Assembly (NCBI RefSeq): GCF_020829595.1
Contig: NZ_JAIVFW010000032.1
Coordinates: forward strand, 18,225-82,224
DNA length: 64,000 bases
Reading direction: 5' to 3'
DNA from: Nostoc sp. CHAB 5844
GTDB lineage: Bacteria > Cyanobacteriota > Cyanobacteriia > Cyanobacteriales > Nostocaceae
The notes under the pieces are model-generated. The model saw nothing but the letters and a program-made list of their open reading frames with translations, did not search any database and was not told the DNA's origin. Positions 46,259 to 54,813 of this stretch are shown here, piece after piece; the stretch's first letter is position 1, and each line of letters begins with the position of its first letter. Made by a program: the position numbers and the translations under genes.

Positions 46259-46963
46259 ATGATGCCTCGTTCCTCAGTTCCACGTTTGACAGTTCCTCCA
46301 TTGGAAAACGGCGATCGCTTGACTCGCTTTGAATTTGAACGGCGCTACAATGCCATGCCCAAACTCAAAAAAGCCGAATTAATTGAAGGAACTGTCTACA
46401 TGGCCTCACCTCTGCGTTTTGAACCCCATGCTGAACCTCACGCTAGAGTTATGACTTGGCTAGGAGTTTATCAAGCTATGACCCCAGGAGTGCGTCTCGG
46501 CGATAACCCAACTGTTCGCCTTGACTTGGACAACGAACCCCAACCCGACGCGGTTTTGTTGATTGATGCTCAAGCAGGTGGACAATCACGCTTTAGCCAG
46601 GATGGTTACGTAGAGGGCGCACCAGAACTGATTGCAGAAATTGCTGCTAGTAGTGCCACAGTTGATCTAGGTGATAAAAAGCGTGCTTATCGGCGCAATG
46701 GAATTAAGGAGTACATTGTGTGGCAAGTGTTTGAGCAGCGTATTGATTGGTTCCGCCTAGAAGCAGGAGAGTATGTAAATTTGCAACCTGATGAAGCAGG
46801 TGTGTTTCACAGTCAAGTCTTTCCAGGTTTGTGGTTAGATGCGTCTACGTTGCTGGCGGGAGATATGCAACAGGTATTAACTGTATTACAGGCAGGGCTG
46901 AATTCTATTGAACATCAAGCCTTTGTGCAGCAGTTAGCCCAAGCAGTGCAATCGAATGGATAA
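46259..46963 (+). CDS. Uma2 family (PD-(D/E)XK nuclease-fold) protein
   Basis: A 234-residue member of the cyanobacterially expanded Uma2 family (DUF820), which has a restriction-endonuclease-like fold. Seen are EGTVYMASPLRFEPHAEPHA, EPQPDAVLLID (first acidic residue), PELIAEIAASSATVDLGDKK and YRRNGIKEYIVWQVFE, the order typical of the family. Whether it is an active nuclease is unknown. It is followed after only six bases by the dapF homologue, so the two are probably co-transcribed. Adjacent ATGs make the start ambiguous by one codon. Confidence 0.85.
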   Translation: MMPRSSVPRLTVPPLENGDRLTRFEFERRYNAMPKLKKAELIEGTVYMASPLRFEPHAEPHARVMTWLGVYQAMTPGVRLGDNPTVRLDLDNEPQPDAVLLIDAQAGGQSRFSQDGYVEGAPELIAEIAASSATVDLGDKKRAYRRNGIKEYIVWQVFEQRIDWFRLEAGEYVNLQPDEAGVFHSQVFPGLWLDASTLLAGDMQQVLTVLQAGLNSIEHQAFVQQLAQAVQSNG

Positions 46964-46969
46964 GTTTCA

Positions 46970-47824
46970 ATGAAGTTCTACAAATATCATGCGCTGGGTA
47001 ACGACTATCTAGTAATCAATCCCCAAGATTTATCCTTTCCCTTAACCCCTGAACAAATCAAAATAATTTGCCATCGTAATTTTGGCATTGGCTCTGATGG
47101 TATCTTGTTGGGGCCGTTAGCATCAGAAAAAGCACAGTTTGCTTTACGCATCTTCAATCCAGACGCAAGTGAAGCCGAAAAAAGCGGTAATGGACTGCGG
47201 ATTTTTTCTCGCTACCTTTGGGATAGTGGTCTTGTAAGCGAAGAGCCATTTTCAATAGAAACCGTAGGCGGATTAGTGCAATCGGTTGTACAAAATGCTG
47301 GCAGAACAGTTCAGGTAGAAATGGGAAAAGTTAGCTTTTGGAGTAATGATATTCCAATAGTTGGCGATCGCCGAGAAGTCATCAAAGAACAAATCAATCT
47401 GGATGATGAAACTTTTACCTTCTGTGCAGCGACAATTGGCAATCCTCACTGTGTTATTCCTTTAGCTGAAGTTGATGCAGTGATCGCCAAAAAGTATGGG
47501 CCAATATTAGAAATTCATCCCTTCTTCCCAAATCGCACTAATGTTCAATTCATGCAAGTTCTCAACCGCAACACCATTAAAATTGAAATTTGGGAAAGAG
47601 GTGCTGGCTACACTTTAGCTTCAGGTAGTAGTAGCAGTGCCGCTGCGGCGGTTGCCCATAAACTTGGTTTATGTGATTCCTCCATTACCGTACAAATGCC
47701 TGGCGGAGAAATTTTAATTCAAATCAAAGACGACTTTCATATCTCCATGACAGGTTCTGTAACGAAAGTTGCCCAAGGAGAATTATCAGCAGAGTTAACT
47801 AGTGATTCGTCGCATAAAATCTGA
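46970..47824 (+). CDS. Diaminopimelate-epimerase homologue with both catalytic cysteines replaced by serine
   Basis: A 284-residue DapF-fold protein. The N-terminal FYKYHALGNDYLVINP, then RNFGIGSDGILLG, TIGNPHCVIPL and WERGAGYTLASGSS align with the DapF pattern, and the substrate-contacting Asn, Glu and Arg appear kept. In DapF the two bases of the two-base racemisation are Cys residues in a CGNG motif and a (T/Y)xxCG(S/T)G motif. Here they read EKSGNGLR (Ser72) and TLASGSSS (Ser218). The codons are AGC at 47183 and TCA at 47621, so this is not a reading error of one base. It may have another substrate or be catalytically altered. A canonical dapF is expected elsewhere in the genome. Only six bases separate it from the Uma2 gene. 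Confidence 0.85.
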   Translation: MKFYKYHALGNDYLVINPQDLSFPLTPEQIKIICHRNFGIGSDGILLGPLASEKAQFALRIFNPDASEAEKSGNGLRIFSRYLWDSGLVSEEPFSIETVGGLVQSVVQNAGRTVQVEMGKVSFWSNDIPIVGDRREVIKEQINLDDETFTFCAATIGNPHCVIPLAEVDAVIAKKYGPILEIHPFFPNRTNVQFMQVLNRNTIKIEIWERGAGYTLASGSSSSAAAAVAHKLGLCDSSITVQMPGGEILIQIKDDFHISMTGSVTKVAQGELSAELTSDSSHKI

Positions 47825-47911
47825 CAACCTACTGCTTAGGCAAATGTGTACTCTGCGTCTCTGTGGTTAGTAACAATCACTCTTCTTAAAATGCTCATAG
47901 TTTAGTATCCT

Positions 47912-48349
47912 TTAATCTTCATAAGCATGAGCATTTAACCGTATCATAATTCTTTCCGGTTCTGTCAAATTTTTAAAACCATATCGCCGATATAGTCCAT
48001 GAGCATCTTTTGTACCTAACAACCATCTTTGCACATCTTGGAGTTCTGGATATTCCAAAATATACTGCACAAACCATTTTCCTAAACCTTGTCCTCGGTA
48101 AGGTTCTAAAATAAACACATCTTTTAATAAGGCAGAAGTCGCATAATCAGTGATTACTCTAGCAAAGCCAACTTGCTGATTATCTTCGTAAAGCCCAAAA
48201 CATAGTGAATTATTAATAGACTTTTCTACAATCGCTAATGGAATATTTTCTGCCCAATATGATGTTTGCAGAAAAACATGAATCATTTTGATATTTAATT
48301 TAGATTTATCTGTACTAATATAAAATTTATGTTTTAATTCTTCGTTCAT
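47912..48349 (-). CDS. GNAT-family N-acetyltransferase
   Basis: A 145-residue acetyltransferase that would use acetyl-CoA. The core motif A is visible as VGFARVITDYATSALLKDVF followed by ILEPYRGQGLGKWFVQYIL, where R-G-Q-G-L-G is the pyrophosphate-binding loop. The C-terminal LGTKDAHGLYRRYGF is the usual motif B end. The substrate is unknown. It is 26 bases downstream of the unknown gene at 48376 on the same strand, so they may be an operon. It converges with the dapF homologue. Confidence 0.88.
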   Translation of the reverse strand: MNEELKHKFYISTDKSKLNIKMIHVFLQTSYWAENIPLAIVEKSINNSLCFGLYEDNQQVGFARVITDYATSALLKDVFILEPYRGQGLGKWFVQYILEYPELQDVQRWLLGTKDAHGLYRRYGFKNLTEPERIMIRLNAHAYED

Positions 48350-48375
48350 AATGGTAAATCCTCAATAATGCTAAC

Positions 48376-48849
48376 TTAAACTACTGATTTATGATTACTT
48401 TTATAATTTTGAATACACTTCTCTAGTAATCTCATTTCCCGTTTGGGAAAAGCTAGTCCCCATTGTTTTTCAAAATTTTTATAAGTTTCAAGATGACGTA
48501 AAGCGCGCCAGAATTGCAAAACTATAAATATATCTAAGCTATTGATATTGAATAATACTTCATTTTGCAGTGTTTTTTTCTGTAAATCTACAATTTTTAT
48601 AATTTCCAAGGTTAACTGTTCATCATTTTTGGCAAATAGAAACTTATATTTAATTGGTTCTGTATTCCACCTAACAACCGCTTGGTCTCGTCCACTTAAA
48701 ATGGTTATGAGTGCATCTAATAGTTCAACAAACGAGTTATAAGGTGTGTAAGAAACGGGAAATAATAACTGCTTTTCCTTGCTGAATATTTCAACAGTTA
48801 TCCAACCATGTTCTGGGTAACTAAAACAGACTTTAAATGTTTGTGTCAT
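48376..48849 (-). CDS. Protein of unknown function
   Basis: A 157-residue soluble protein that I do not recognise. It begins MTQTFKVCFSYPEHGWITVE with alternating beta-type sequence. Its middle (NSFVELLDALITILSGRDQA, VVRWNTEPIKYKFLF) and an aromatic C-terminal helix (QFWRALRHLETYKNFEKQWG) look like a compact alpha/beta protein. The ending is Lys-rich. It is upstream of the GNAT gene with a 26-base gap, so it may be co-expressed. The intergenic region before it (48850-48956) is shared with divergent recQ. Confidence 0.6.
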   Translation of the reverse strand: MTQTFKVCFSYPEHGWITVEIFSKEKQLLFPVSYTPYNSFVELLDALITILSGRDQAVVRWNTEPIKYKFLFAKNDEQLTLEIIKIVDLQKKTLQNEVLFNINSLDIFIVLQFWRALRHLETYKNFEKQWGLAFPKREMRLLEKCIQNYKSNHKSVV

Positions 48850-48956
48850 AAAAGAATGATGAAATTACTGAAGCTGATGCTAAATAGCAGCAGTTATATT
48901 CACAATTAGGGCATATTCAAGATGTAAAAACAAGGGCGCATCTACTATTTCTAATT

Positions 48957-50399
48957 ATGAATCAACCCGTAACAACATCTTGGAAGGATGTTCGTGCATC
49001 CTTCCAAAAAATCTGGGGTTACGAAGATTTCCGTCCACCGCAGGGAGAAATAATCAGCAGTTTATTAGCGCAAAAAGATGCACTGATTATCATGCCAACA
49101 GGTGGAGGTAAATCGATTTGTTTTCAACTGCCAGCACTATTGCAAACAGGATTAACATTAGTAGTCTCCCCCTTGGTAGCACTGATGGAGAACCAAGTAG
49201 AAGAACTACGCCAACGCCATCTTAGTGCAGCACTTTTGCATAGTGAACTACCCTCATCTCAACGCCGTGCAACGCTGCAAGCATTAGAAAGACAAAAACT
49301 GCGATTACTTTATTTATCACCAGAGACTTTATTAAGTCCGCCAGTTTGGGAAAGATTGTGTCAGCCACAATTGCAAATCAACGCGTTGATATTGGATGAG
49401 GCGCATTGTTTAGTGCAGTGGGGGGAAACCTTTCGACCAGCTTACCGCAGATTAGGGGCGGTAAGACCTGCATTACTAAAATCAAAACCACCAGGGACGA
49501 AAATTAGTATTGCTGCTTTTACTGCTACTGCTGATCCATTAGCTCAAAATATTATTCAAACAGTTTTACAATTACAGCAACCTGAAATTTTTCGTCTTAA
49601 TCCCTACCGTGCTAATCTGCATCCCATTGTTCGCATAGCTTGGACACCGCGAGGCAGAAAACAACAATTACTCCAGTTTATTCAAAAGCGATCGCCACAA
49701 GCTGGCTTAATTTATGTTCGCACCCGCCGAGACAGTGAAGATTTAGCCGCATGGTTAACCCAGTTGGGTTACGCTACAGCCAGTTATCATGCTGGCTTAG
49801 GTGCAGCCGAACGCCGTGCAGTCGAAGCAAGCTGGTTAAGTGGTAAGATACCATTTGTTGTTTGTACCTGCGCCTTTGGAATGGGGATTAACAAACCAGA
49901 TGTGCGTTGGGTTATCCACTATCACGCGCCACATTTATTATCTGAATATGTGCAAGAAATTGGCCGCGCTGGACGAGATGGTAAACCAGCCGAAGCACTG
50001 ACATTAGTAAGTGAACCTACAGGATGGCTAGATTCAGGAGATAAGCAAAGACAGCAGTTTTTCGCTGATAAAATGCGATCGCAACTCCAAACAGCACAAC
50101 AATTAGTCAAAAAATTGCCAAAACAAGGCGAAGTCAATGCACTCACGCGACAATTTCCTGATGCAGCTGTAGCACTGGCATTACTCCACAGCAGCGGACA
50201 GTTAAACTGGCTTGATCCTTTCCATTACAGTATTGAGTCAAAGGTGCAAAAACAGCCATCAACACAATTGCAAGCTGTGAAACAAATGCAGCAATATTTA
50301 ACAACAAAACAGTGCCGTTGGCAGTTTTTATTAAATGCCTTTGGTTTCACTCAAGAAGCAGCTAATTGGCGTTGTGGACATTGCGATAATTGCCATTAA
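48957..50399 (+). CDS. recQ: RecQ-family ATP-dependent DNA helicase
   Basis: A 480-residue 3'-5' helicase for DNA repair and recombination. Helicase motifs: Q-like region FRPPQGEIISSLL, motif I MPTGGGKSICFQLPA, Ia VVSPLVALMENQVEEL, II LILDEAHCLVQWG, III AFTATADP, IV-V GLIYVRTRRDSEDLAAWL and VCTCAFGMGINKPDVRWVIH, VI EYVQEIGRAGRDG. The C-terminus carries the zinc-type Cys set (C-RW...WRCGHCDNC). The protein is shorter than E. coli RecQ and ends right after the zinc motif, with no winged-helix or HRDC domain. This truncated architecture is common in cyanobacterial RecQ-like proteins. Confidence 0.88.
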   Translation: MNQPVTTSWKDVRASFQKIWGYEDFRPPQGEIISSLLAQKDALIIMPTGGGKSICFQLPALLQTGLTLVVSPLVALMENQVEELRQRHLSAALLHSELPSSQRRATLQALERQKLRLLYLSPETLLSPPVWERLCQPQLQINALILDEAHCLVQWGETFRPAYRRLGAVRPALLKSKPPGTKISIAAFTATADPLAQNIIQTVLQLQQPEIFRLNPYRANLHPIVRIAWTPRGRKQQLLQFIQKRSPQAGLIYVRTRRDSEDLAAWLTQLGYATASYHAGLGAAERRAVEASWLSGKIPFVVCTCAFGMGINKPDVRWVIHYHAPHLLSEYVQEIGRAGRDGKPAEALTLVSEPTGWLDSGDKQRQQFFADKMRSQLQTAQQLVKKLPKQGEVNALTRQFPDAAVALALLHSSGQLNWLDPFHYSIESKVQKQPSTQLQAVKQMQQYLTTKQCRWQFLLNAFGFTQEAANWRCGHCDNCH

Positions 50400-50492
50400 T
50401 AGTTCATCTGATGACGCTAAATACTGAAGTAAGAGATTTGAATCGGTAGCCAATATTCCAAGTAATTCAAAACTAATTTAACATTTACAAAT

Positions 50493-50819
50493 TTAAGCAC
50501 TTTGATGCTCAGATTCTTCTTTTTGTAAGAGAAAATCGAGATAGTCTTGTAATTGTAACAGCCTAGCTTCAGATAGCTTGCGTAACTTGGTTAAAATAAC
50601 TTCTTCTTGCTGCCACTGGGCAATGGGAATAATTTGAGATGCTGATACTTCTATCGTTACATTGGGCAGATCAAACCCTTCTAAACTATACCCATCATCT
50701 TCGCCTTCAGGCATGGGATAATGTTCTACGATTGTTGCAACATTGCCTCGCTTTAGGTTGTATTCTGGTAAGTCCTGCAATAAGGCAACTTGAGAGAATA
50801 GAGGGTACTGTACCTTCAT
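50493..50819 (-). CDS. DUF4926-type small protein
   Basis: A 108-residue protein starting at the ATG at 50819 (MKVQYPLFSQVALLQDLPEY). The N-terminal half has the SH3-like pattern of DUF4926: LKRGNVATIVEHYPMPEGED then GYSLEGFDLPNVTIEVS. The C-terminal half is a charged helix. The ATG overlaps the stop of the split DUF6883 gene (TCATGA), showing the two formed one operon before the IS insertion. Upstream transcription is now blocked or altered by the 1.15-kb IS. The role is unknown; such pairs may be TA- or immunity-like modules. Confidence 0.65.
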   Translation of the reverse strand: MKVQYPLFSQVALLQDLPEYNLKRGNVATIVEHYPMPEGEDDGYSLEGFDLPNVTIEVSASQIIPIAQWQQEEVILTKLRKLSEARLLQLQDYLDFLLQKEESEHQSA

Positions 50820-50896
50820 GAATTTGCTCCTGAATCTGGCACTAAGGTAACAAATTTGGTTATATCGTTTGTCATCATCCAAATGGTTAAGACATT

Positions 50897-52046
50897 AGAC
50901 TCATCCGCAAAAGGTAAATGCTTGCTGTAACTTAATTTGACGGATTTAGTTTCAGATATTGATCGCTATCTTGGTCTACGATAGAATAGGCATTTTCAGG
51001 CATTAAGGGACAAAAAACTAAAATTGGGGTGAAAACTATAAAAAGATGAAATCAATTTAAGGAGAAAAAAATTAAGTATTAATAGTTAAGGATACTAAGC
51101 GATTAAGTCGTAACCTGACCAGTCCACAAACTGTCATAATCACTTGGCTATATCGATGACGAGCTAGACGGAATCTATCACTGGCTACTCGAAATATTTT
51201 TACCCGACATATCATGTGTTCAACAGCAATTCTGCGTGACGATAGTTGTTTATTCTCTTGTTTTTGTAATTCCGAAATTTCTGGATTCTTTCGCTTTTTA
51301 TGAGGGGTGGTAATAGCATCATCTCCAATGTAGGCTTGATCTCCAAGAAACTTTTGTGCGGGTATAAATTTATTGCGGGTATCTCGAAATAGATTAATAT
51401 CGCTCATTTTACCCAACATCCCCACACAGATATCTACAATATCTTCGCCATTTGGTAGGATAATAAACTGGTTTTTTAAAGTATGCATTTTTTTCTTCCC
51501 AGAGTAGTATCTTTTTTGTTCTTGATAGTCTATAGGTCTTGGTATAGCTTGTTCTGCACTGTCAATGATTAATTCGTATTCTGACAGCATTCGCTGTAAC
51601 TCTTGATATTTTTGACTGTCTGATTCCACTTCTTCTATTTGAGATGCTGGTAAAATCTCTCTCAATATATCTACCCAGTAATTAAACGCATCATTGGCTT
51701 TGGTTTTGGAAATGTCAAAGAGTAAGCCTAAAATCTCAAAAATTGGTTTTTGTCTGAGGTAAACTAGACATAAACATATTCCTTCTTTAGGTGAAATCTC
51801 TGGTTTGCGTCCACCTCCCTTGGCAATAATACGGACTTTATTTTTTTCCAGTTCCGCCTGTTTCTCTACATGCCTTTGCTCTGCTAAGACTACCAATGCT
51901 AAAAACTGGTCATAATTAATTCCAATTAGGCGTTTTGCTTCGTGGGGATGTGATTCAATTCTTGCCAAAGGACTTGTCATATTCTGTACATATAATTTTC
52001 ACTCTGTTTTTCATTATCCCACTTTGTTTATATTAAGGATATGTCT
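50897..52046 (-). mobile_element. IS5-type insertion sequence, 1,150 bp, with 3-bp target duplication
   Basis: It contains one transposase (51072-51980). The ends are imperfect inverted repeats: AGACTCATCCGCAAAA at the left against AGACATATCCTTAATA as the reverse complement of the right (11 of 16). ATT is duplicated on both sides (50894-50896 and 52047-52049). An ANT 3-bp duplication is known for the ISL2 subgroup of IS5. Precise removal restores the interrupted host frame, confirming both boundaries. Confidence 0.8.
51072..51980 (-). CDS. IS5-type DDE transposase
   Basis: A 302-residue transposase. Residues about 15-110 form the N-terminal helical, DNA-binding part (RKPEISPKEGICLCLVYLRQ and SKTKANDAFNYWVDILREIL). 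The catalytic region has the DDE triad: Asp in YELIIDSAEQAIPRP, Asp in QKFLGDQAYIGDDAI and Glu in RRIAVEHMICRVKIFR, each in the expected context for the DDE_Tnp_4-like group. The frame is uninterrupted, so the element may still be active. The ATG is at 51980, 66 bases inside the right end. Confidence 0.88.
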   Translation of the reverse strand: MTSPLARIESHPHEAKRLIGINYDQFLALVVLAEQRHVEKQAELEKNKVRIIAKGGGRKPEISPKEGICLCLVYLRQKPIFEILGLLFDISKTKANDAFNYWVDILREILPASQIEEVESDSQKYQELQRMLSEYELIIDSAEQAIPRPIDYQEQKRYYSGKKKMHTLKNQFIILPNGEDIVDICVGMLGKMSDINLFRDTRNKFIPAQKFLGDQAYIGDDAITTPHKKRKNPEISELQKQENKQLSSRRIAVEHMICRVKIFRVASDRFRLARHRYSQVIMTVCGLVRLRLNRLVSLTINT

Positions 52047-52240
52047 ATTGAGTTCAACGCCATTAATTCCTCGTAAACACGCACGAATCGAATACTTCTG
52101 ACCATAGCGAGTTGCGTCGATTTCCTCGGCTGGTTGTGTTAAAACTTGAGTGCGTAGATCCTGTTCAAGTTGTTGCCAGTTGTCTAGTGTATACCCTGCT
52201 CTAGCCAGAAATTTAGATTTACAGCAGTTTCCAATGATAT

Positions 52241-52615
52241 GAGGTACAGTTAGTATTAATAAAATAAAAAGATAATACTGTCATGAAAGCATATTCAGTG
52301 GATATCCGAGAAAAAATAGTTGCAGCACATATTGAGGAAAAAATATCAATTCGGCAAGTGGCACTCAGATTTGCAGTCAGTAAAAGTCTAGTACAAAAGC
52401 TGGTAAAGCAACAAAAAAGTGATGGTAATTTACAACCATTAAAACCGGGTAAGCCACGATTTAGTCATCTGTCAAATGCGGAATTAGAGTTAAGAGAACT
52501 GGTGTCAGAGAATCAGGATGCAACAATAGTGGAATTATGTGAATTATTTGCGTTAATGATTGCATCCAGAGGTAAAAAGACCATTGGTTCATAGCATGAA
52601 TTTGAGGTAGGAAAT
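52241..52615 (+). pseudogene. Truncated IS630-type transposase remnant
   Basis: From ATG 52283 it encodes 103 residues (MKAYSVDIREKIVAAHIEEK; SIRQVALRFAVSKSLVQKLV; LKPGKPRFSHLSNAELELR), the helix-turn-helix half of an IS630/Tc1-like transposase. It stops at 52594 before any catalytic motif; the last residues (MIASRGKKTIGS) are no longer transposase-like. An inverted pair ACAGTTAGTATTA / TAATACTGTC precedes the ATG and is probably the left terminal repeat. The element cuts into the DUF6883 gene on its left. Its right border is near 52600. Confidence 0.75.
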
Positions 52616-52663
52616 ATTGACTAAATGATAAAAGTTTGTACAGCGATCGCACCTCTCAAATCA

Positions 52664-53239
52664 TTATCCAGCATTAAGTACCTGCTCTGCTGTTACCTGT
52701 AATTGCAGGAAAACGTTAGAAACGATGAGCGCATTTCCCACAAAACTAGTTTCTTCATACAGCCCATCAACTAATGTTAGTACAGTAATCCTGTTAGCTT
52801 GCGGGTCAACAATCCAATATTCAGCAATTCCCCTAGCAGCATACTCAGAACGTTTGTAGCGATAGTCTCGGTCTTCATTAACCTTGCCAGGAGAAACAAC
52901 TTCCACAACCAGTGCTGGCGGCGGCATATCTAGAGTAATTGTGGATCTAGTTGCACCTTGTAAAATTGTTGCCAGTTCATCTGTTAGCACAACTAAATCA
53001 GGAACGCGAGTTGTTGCACGAAAACCACTAATGACAATTTCAGCTTTGTGGCTTAATCGATTGACTGGAACAAACTTGAGGAAGTTTACGAGCAAAAACA
53101 GAGCTATGTGAACATTTTTTGGACTTTCAGGCGGCACTGCAACTAATTCCCCTGCCACTAGTTCATACTGGTTATCAGTGCGATCGTCATATTTTAAATA
53201 TTCATCAAGCGTTAGTTTTTTGCTCTTAATTGAGGTCAT
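52664..53239 (-). CDS. Uma2 family (PD-(D/E)XK nuclease-fold) protein
   Basis: A 191-residue Uma2 protein. It begins with LTLDEYLKYDDRTDNQYELV and has the motifs GELVAVPPES, TRVPDLVVL (first acidic residue), PALVVEVVSPGKVNEDRDYR, and EYAARGIAEYWIVDPQANRI. In this family D, E and the K/R after it form the nuclease-like site. All seem present. The protein is distinct from the Uma2 at 46259. It is a single gene 54 bases downstream of a TA operon on the same strand, and its cellular role is unknown. Confidence 0.88.
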   Translation of the reverse strand: MTSIKSKKLTLDEYLKYDDRTDNQYELVAGELVAVPPESPKNVHIALFLLVNFLKFVPVNRLSHKAEIVISGFRATTRVPDLVVLTDELATILQGATRSTITLDMPPPALVVEVVSPGKVNEDRDYRYKRSEYAARGIAEYWIVDPQANRITVLTLVDGLYEETSFVGNALIVSNVFLQLQVTAEQVLNAG

Positions 53240-53293
53240 ATTCTATCAAGATGATTGGCATACTGGTATTTTAACGAATGCACCTATTCCGGT

Positions 53294-53578
53294 TTAATAG
53301 ACTTCATCATGAGAGCCAATATCGATAAGCAAAATTTCCTCTTCACCAGATTCTGGATTTTCCACAAAGTTAAAGACAATACGATAATCATAATCCACTG
53401 AACAAGCCCAAGCTCCAGACAACTTGCCCTTGAGCTTATGGGTTTGTAACAGTGGATCAAATGGGTCAGATGCTAAAAGCATTAAACGCTCTTCAATTCG
53501 CTCTTGTAATTCTGGTTGTCGTCGCACCAACCGCTTAAATGCTCGTTTAAACGATGATGCTAAAACCAGAGTCATCAT
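53294..53578 (-). CDS. RelE/ParE-superfamily toxin, YafQ-like
   Basis: A 94-residue toxin with SSFKRAFKRLVRRQPELQER, DPFDPLLQTHKLKGKLSGAW, and ACSVDYDYRIVFNFVENPES followed by ILLIDIGSHDEVY, the pattern of the YafQ/RelE mRNA interferase type: a basic helix, the H-K-L-K-G-x-L-x-G turn, the Arg in YRI and the terminal G-x-H-D-x-V-Y. Catalytic-type residues (H, R, H) are present. Its ATG overlaps the antitoxin stop by four bases, so the two are translationally coupled. Confidence 0.88.
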   Translation of the reverse strand: MMTLVLASSFKRAFKRLVRRQPELQERIEERLMLLASDPFDPLLQTHKLKGKLSGAWACSVDYDYRIVFNFVENPESGEEEILLIDIGSHDEVY

Positions 53579-53790
53579 TTGCTTAATTCATCCATTATCT
53601 GATTAACAGTACCGCGAAACACTTTACCAGACTGGTACTCTGCTATTGCTTGCGTGATATTCGCAGCAATAGCAGAACGTCGCCGTTCTGCCAGTCGATG
53701 ACGGATCAGATCAATTAGTATTTCCTGTTCATCTACTGATAATTCTTCTATGCTGTCTAAAACTTGATCTAACCTAGAAGATTGAGTCAT
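53575..53790 (-). CDS. Antitoxin of the RelE/YafQ-like module
   Basis: A 71-residue protein immediately upstream of the toxin (ATGA overlap). It starts MTQSSRLDQVLDSIEELSVD with a helical N-terminal half and ends with an extended, toxin-binding-like tail (AIAEYQSGKVFRGTVNQIMD). This pattern, S.EEQ.(L/I)..L...R..ERRR, is common in cyanobacterial antitoxins. It probably autoregulates, although no operator is evident in the 30 bases to pheS. Confidence 0.75.
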   Translation of the reverse strand: MTQSSRLDQVLDSIEELSVDEQEILIDLIRHRLAERRRSAIAANITQAIAEYQSGKVFRGTVNQIMDELSK

Positions 53791-53820
53791 GATTTTTGCT
53801 GCCTTTTGCAGTATAGAAAC

Positions 53821-54813
53821 CTAAAACTGCCGTAAAAAACGTAAATCGCTGGCGTACAGTCTGCGGATATCATCAATTTGGTGTAACACCATTGCAAAGC
53901 GTTCTACACCAAAACCAGCAGCAAATCCAGTATAAATTTCTGGGTCATAGCCTACAGATTTCAGGACATTCGGATCAACCATCCCACAACCCATAACTTC
54001 CAGCCAGCGCCCGTTCCACTGTAAATCTACTTCAGCCGAAGGTTCAGTAAACGGGAAGTAACTCGCACGGAAGCGGATAGGCAAGTCGCCAAACATGGCT
54101 TGTAAAAACATTTTCACTGTGCCTTTGAGGTCTGTAAAAGTCAGTCCCTCATCAATGGCTAAAAGTTCTATCTGATGGAAAACCGCTGAGTGAGTTGCGT
54201 CTACATTATCACGCCGATAAACTCGTCCTGGTGCTAAAACCCGAATTGGTGGTTCCTCTTTTTCCATATAACGGATTTGCACTGAGGAGGTGTGAGTCCG
54301 CAGTAAATTACCGTCTGGTAGATAAAAGGTATCCTGCATATCACGGGCGGGGTGATCTGGTGGTGTATTCAGGGCTTCAAAATTATAATAATCGGTTTCC
54401 ATTTCTGGCCCTTGAGCTACGGTGTAGCCCATACCGACAAAAATATCCAACGCCCGGTCGATAATGCCGTTGAGGGGATGAATACGACCTTGGGGGCAGA
54501 AAATTCCGGGCATTGTGACATCCAGGGTTTCTGCTTCTAGCTGTGCCTGAATTTGGGAGGCTTCCAAAGCAGCACGTTGCTTGTCTAGACTAGTTTGCAG
54601 GGACTCTTTAACTGTATTGGCGATCGCTCCAATTTTAGGACGTTCCTCTGCACTCATCTGCCCCATACTGCGTAACAACGCCCCTAGTTGCCCTTTTTTA
54701 CCCAGATAATTCACTCTGAGTTCTTCTAGACGTTCTAGGGTATCAGCAGCAGCGATCGCTTTTTCTCCTTCCTGCTGTAATGCTAAAAGTTGAGTCTCTA
54801 AATTGCTAGTCAT
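53821..54813 (-). CDS. pheS: Phenylalanyl-tRNA synthetase alpha subunit
   Basis: A 330-residue class II synthetase alpha subunit. Residues about 1-85 are the N-terminal coiled coil ([20 protein letters not shown]). The catalytic part has [40 protein letters not shown], motif 2 [20 protein letters not shown] and motif 3 [20 protein letters not shown]. It is full length. The start is ATG 54813. Directly upstream lies a heptamer tandem array whose units (ATGACTA/ATGACCA) repeat the start codon, and no Shine-Dalgarno is visible. In-frame ATG codons further up meet a TAA, so 54813 is the start. pheT is not in the window. Confidence 0.95.
   Translation of the reverse strand: MTSNLETQLLALQQEGEKAIAAADTLERLEELRVNYLGKKGQLGALLRSMGQMSAEERPKIGAIANTVKESLQTSLDKQRAALEASQIQAQLEAETLDVTMPGIFCPQGRIHPLNGIIDRALDIFVGMGYTVAQGPEMETDYYNFEALNTPPDHPARDMQDTFYLPDGNLLRTHTSSVQIRYMEKEEPPIRVLAPGRVYRRDNVDATHSAVFHQIELLAIDEGLTFTDLKGTVKMFLQAMFGDLPIRFRASYFPFTEPSAEVDLQWNGRWLEVMGCGMVDPNVLKSVGYDPEIYTGFAAGFGVERFAMVLHQIDDIRRLYASDLRFLRQF

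Larger units (their letters stand above)
50816..52240 (-). pseudogene. DUF6883-type gene split by an IS and lacking its N-terminus
   Basis: Two fragments flank the IS at 50897-52046. The upstream fragment (52047 to about 52240) reads KSKFLARAGYTLDNWQQLEQ, then RYGQKYSIRACLRGINGVEL. The downstream fragment (50816-50896) reads VLTIWMMTNDITKFVTLVPD, ending at TGA. Removing the IS plus one ATT copy joins them in frame as GVELNVLTIWM. The family assignment is from the K(A/S)(K/R)F...GF/YT..NW pattern and the C-terminal hydrophobic strands. The N-terminal 20-30 residues and the start are missing, replaced by the IS630 remnant at 52241. Confidence 0.7.
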
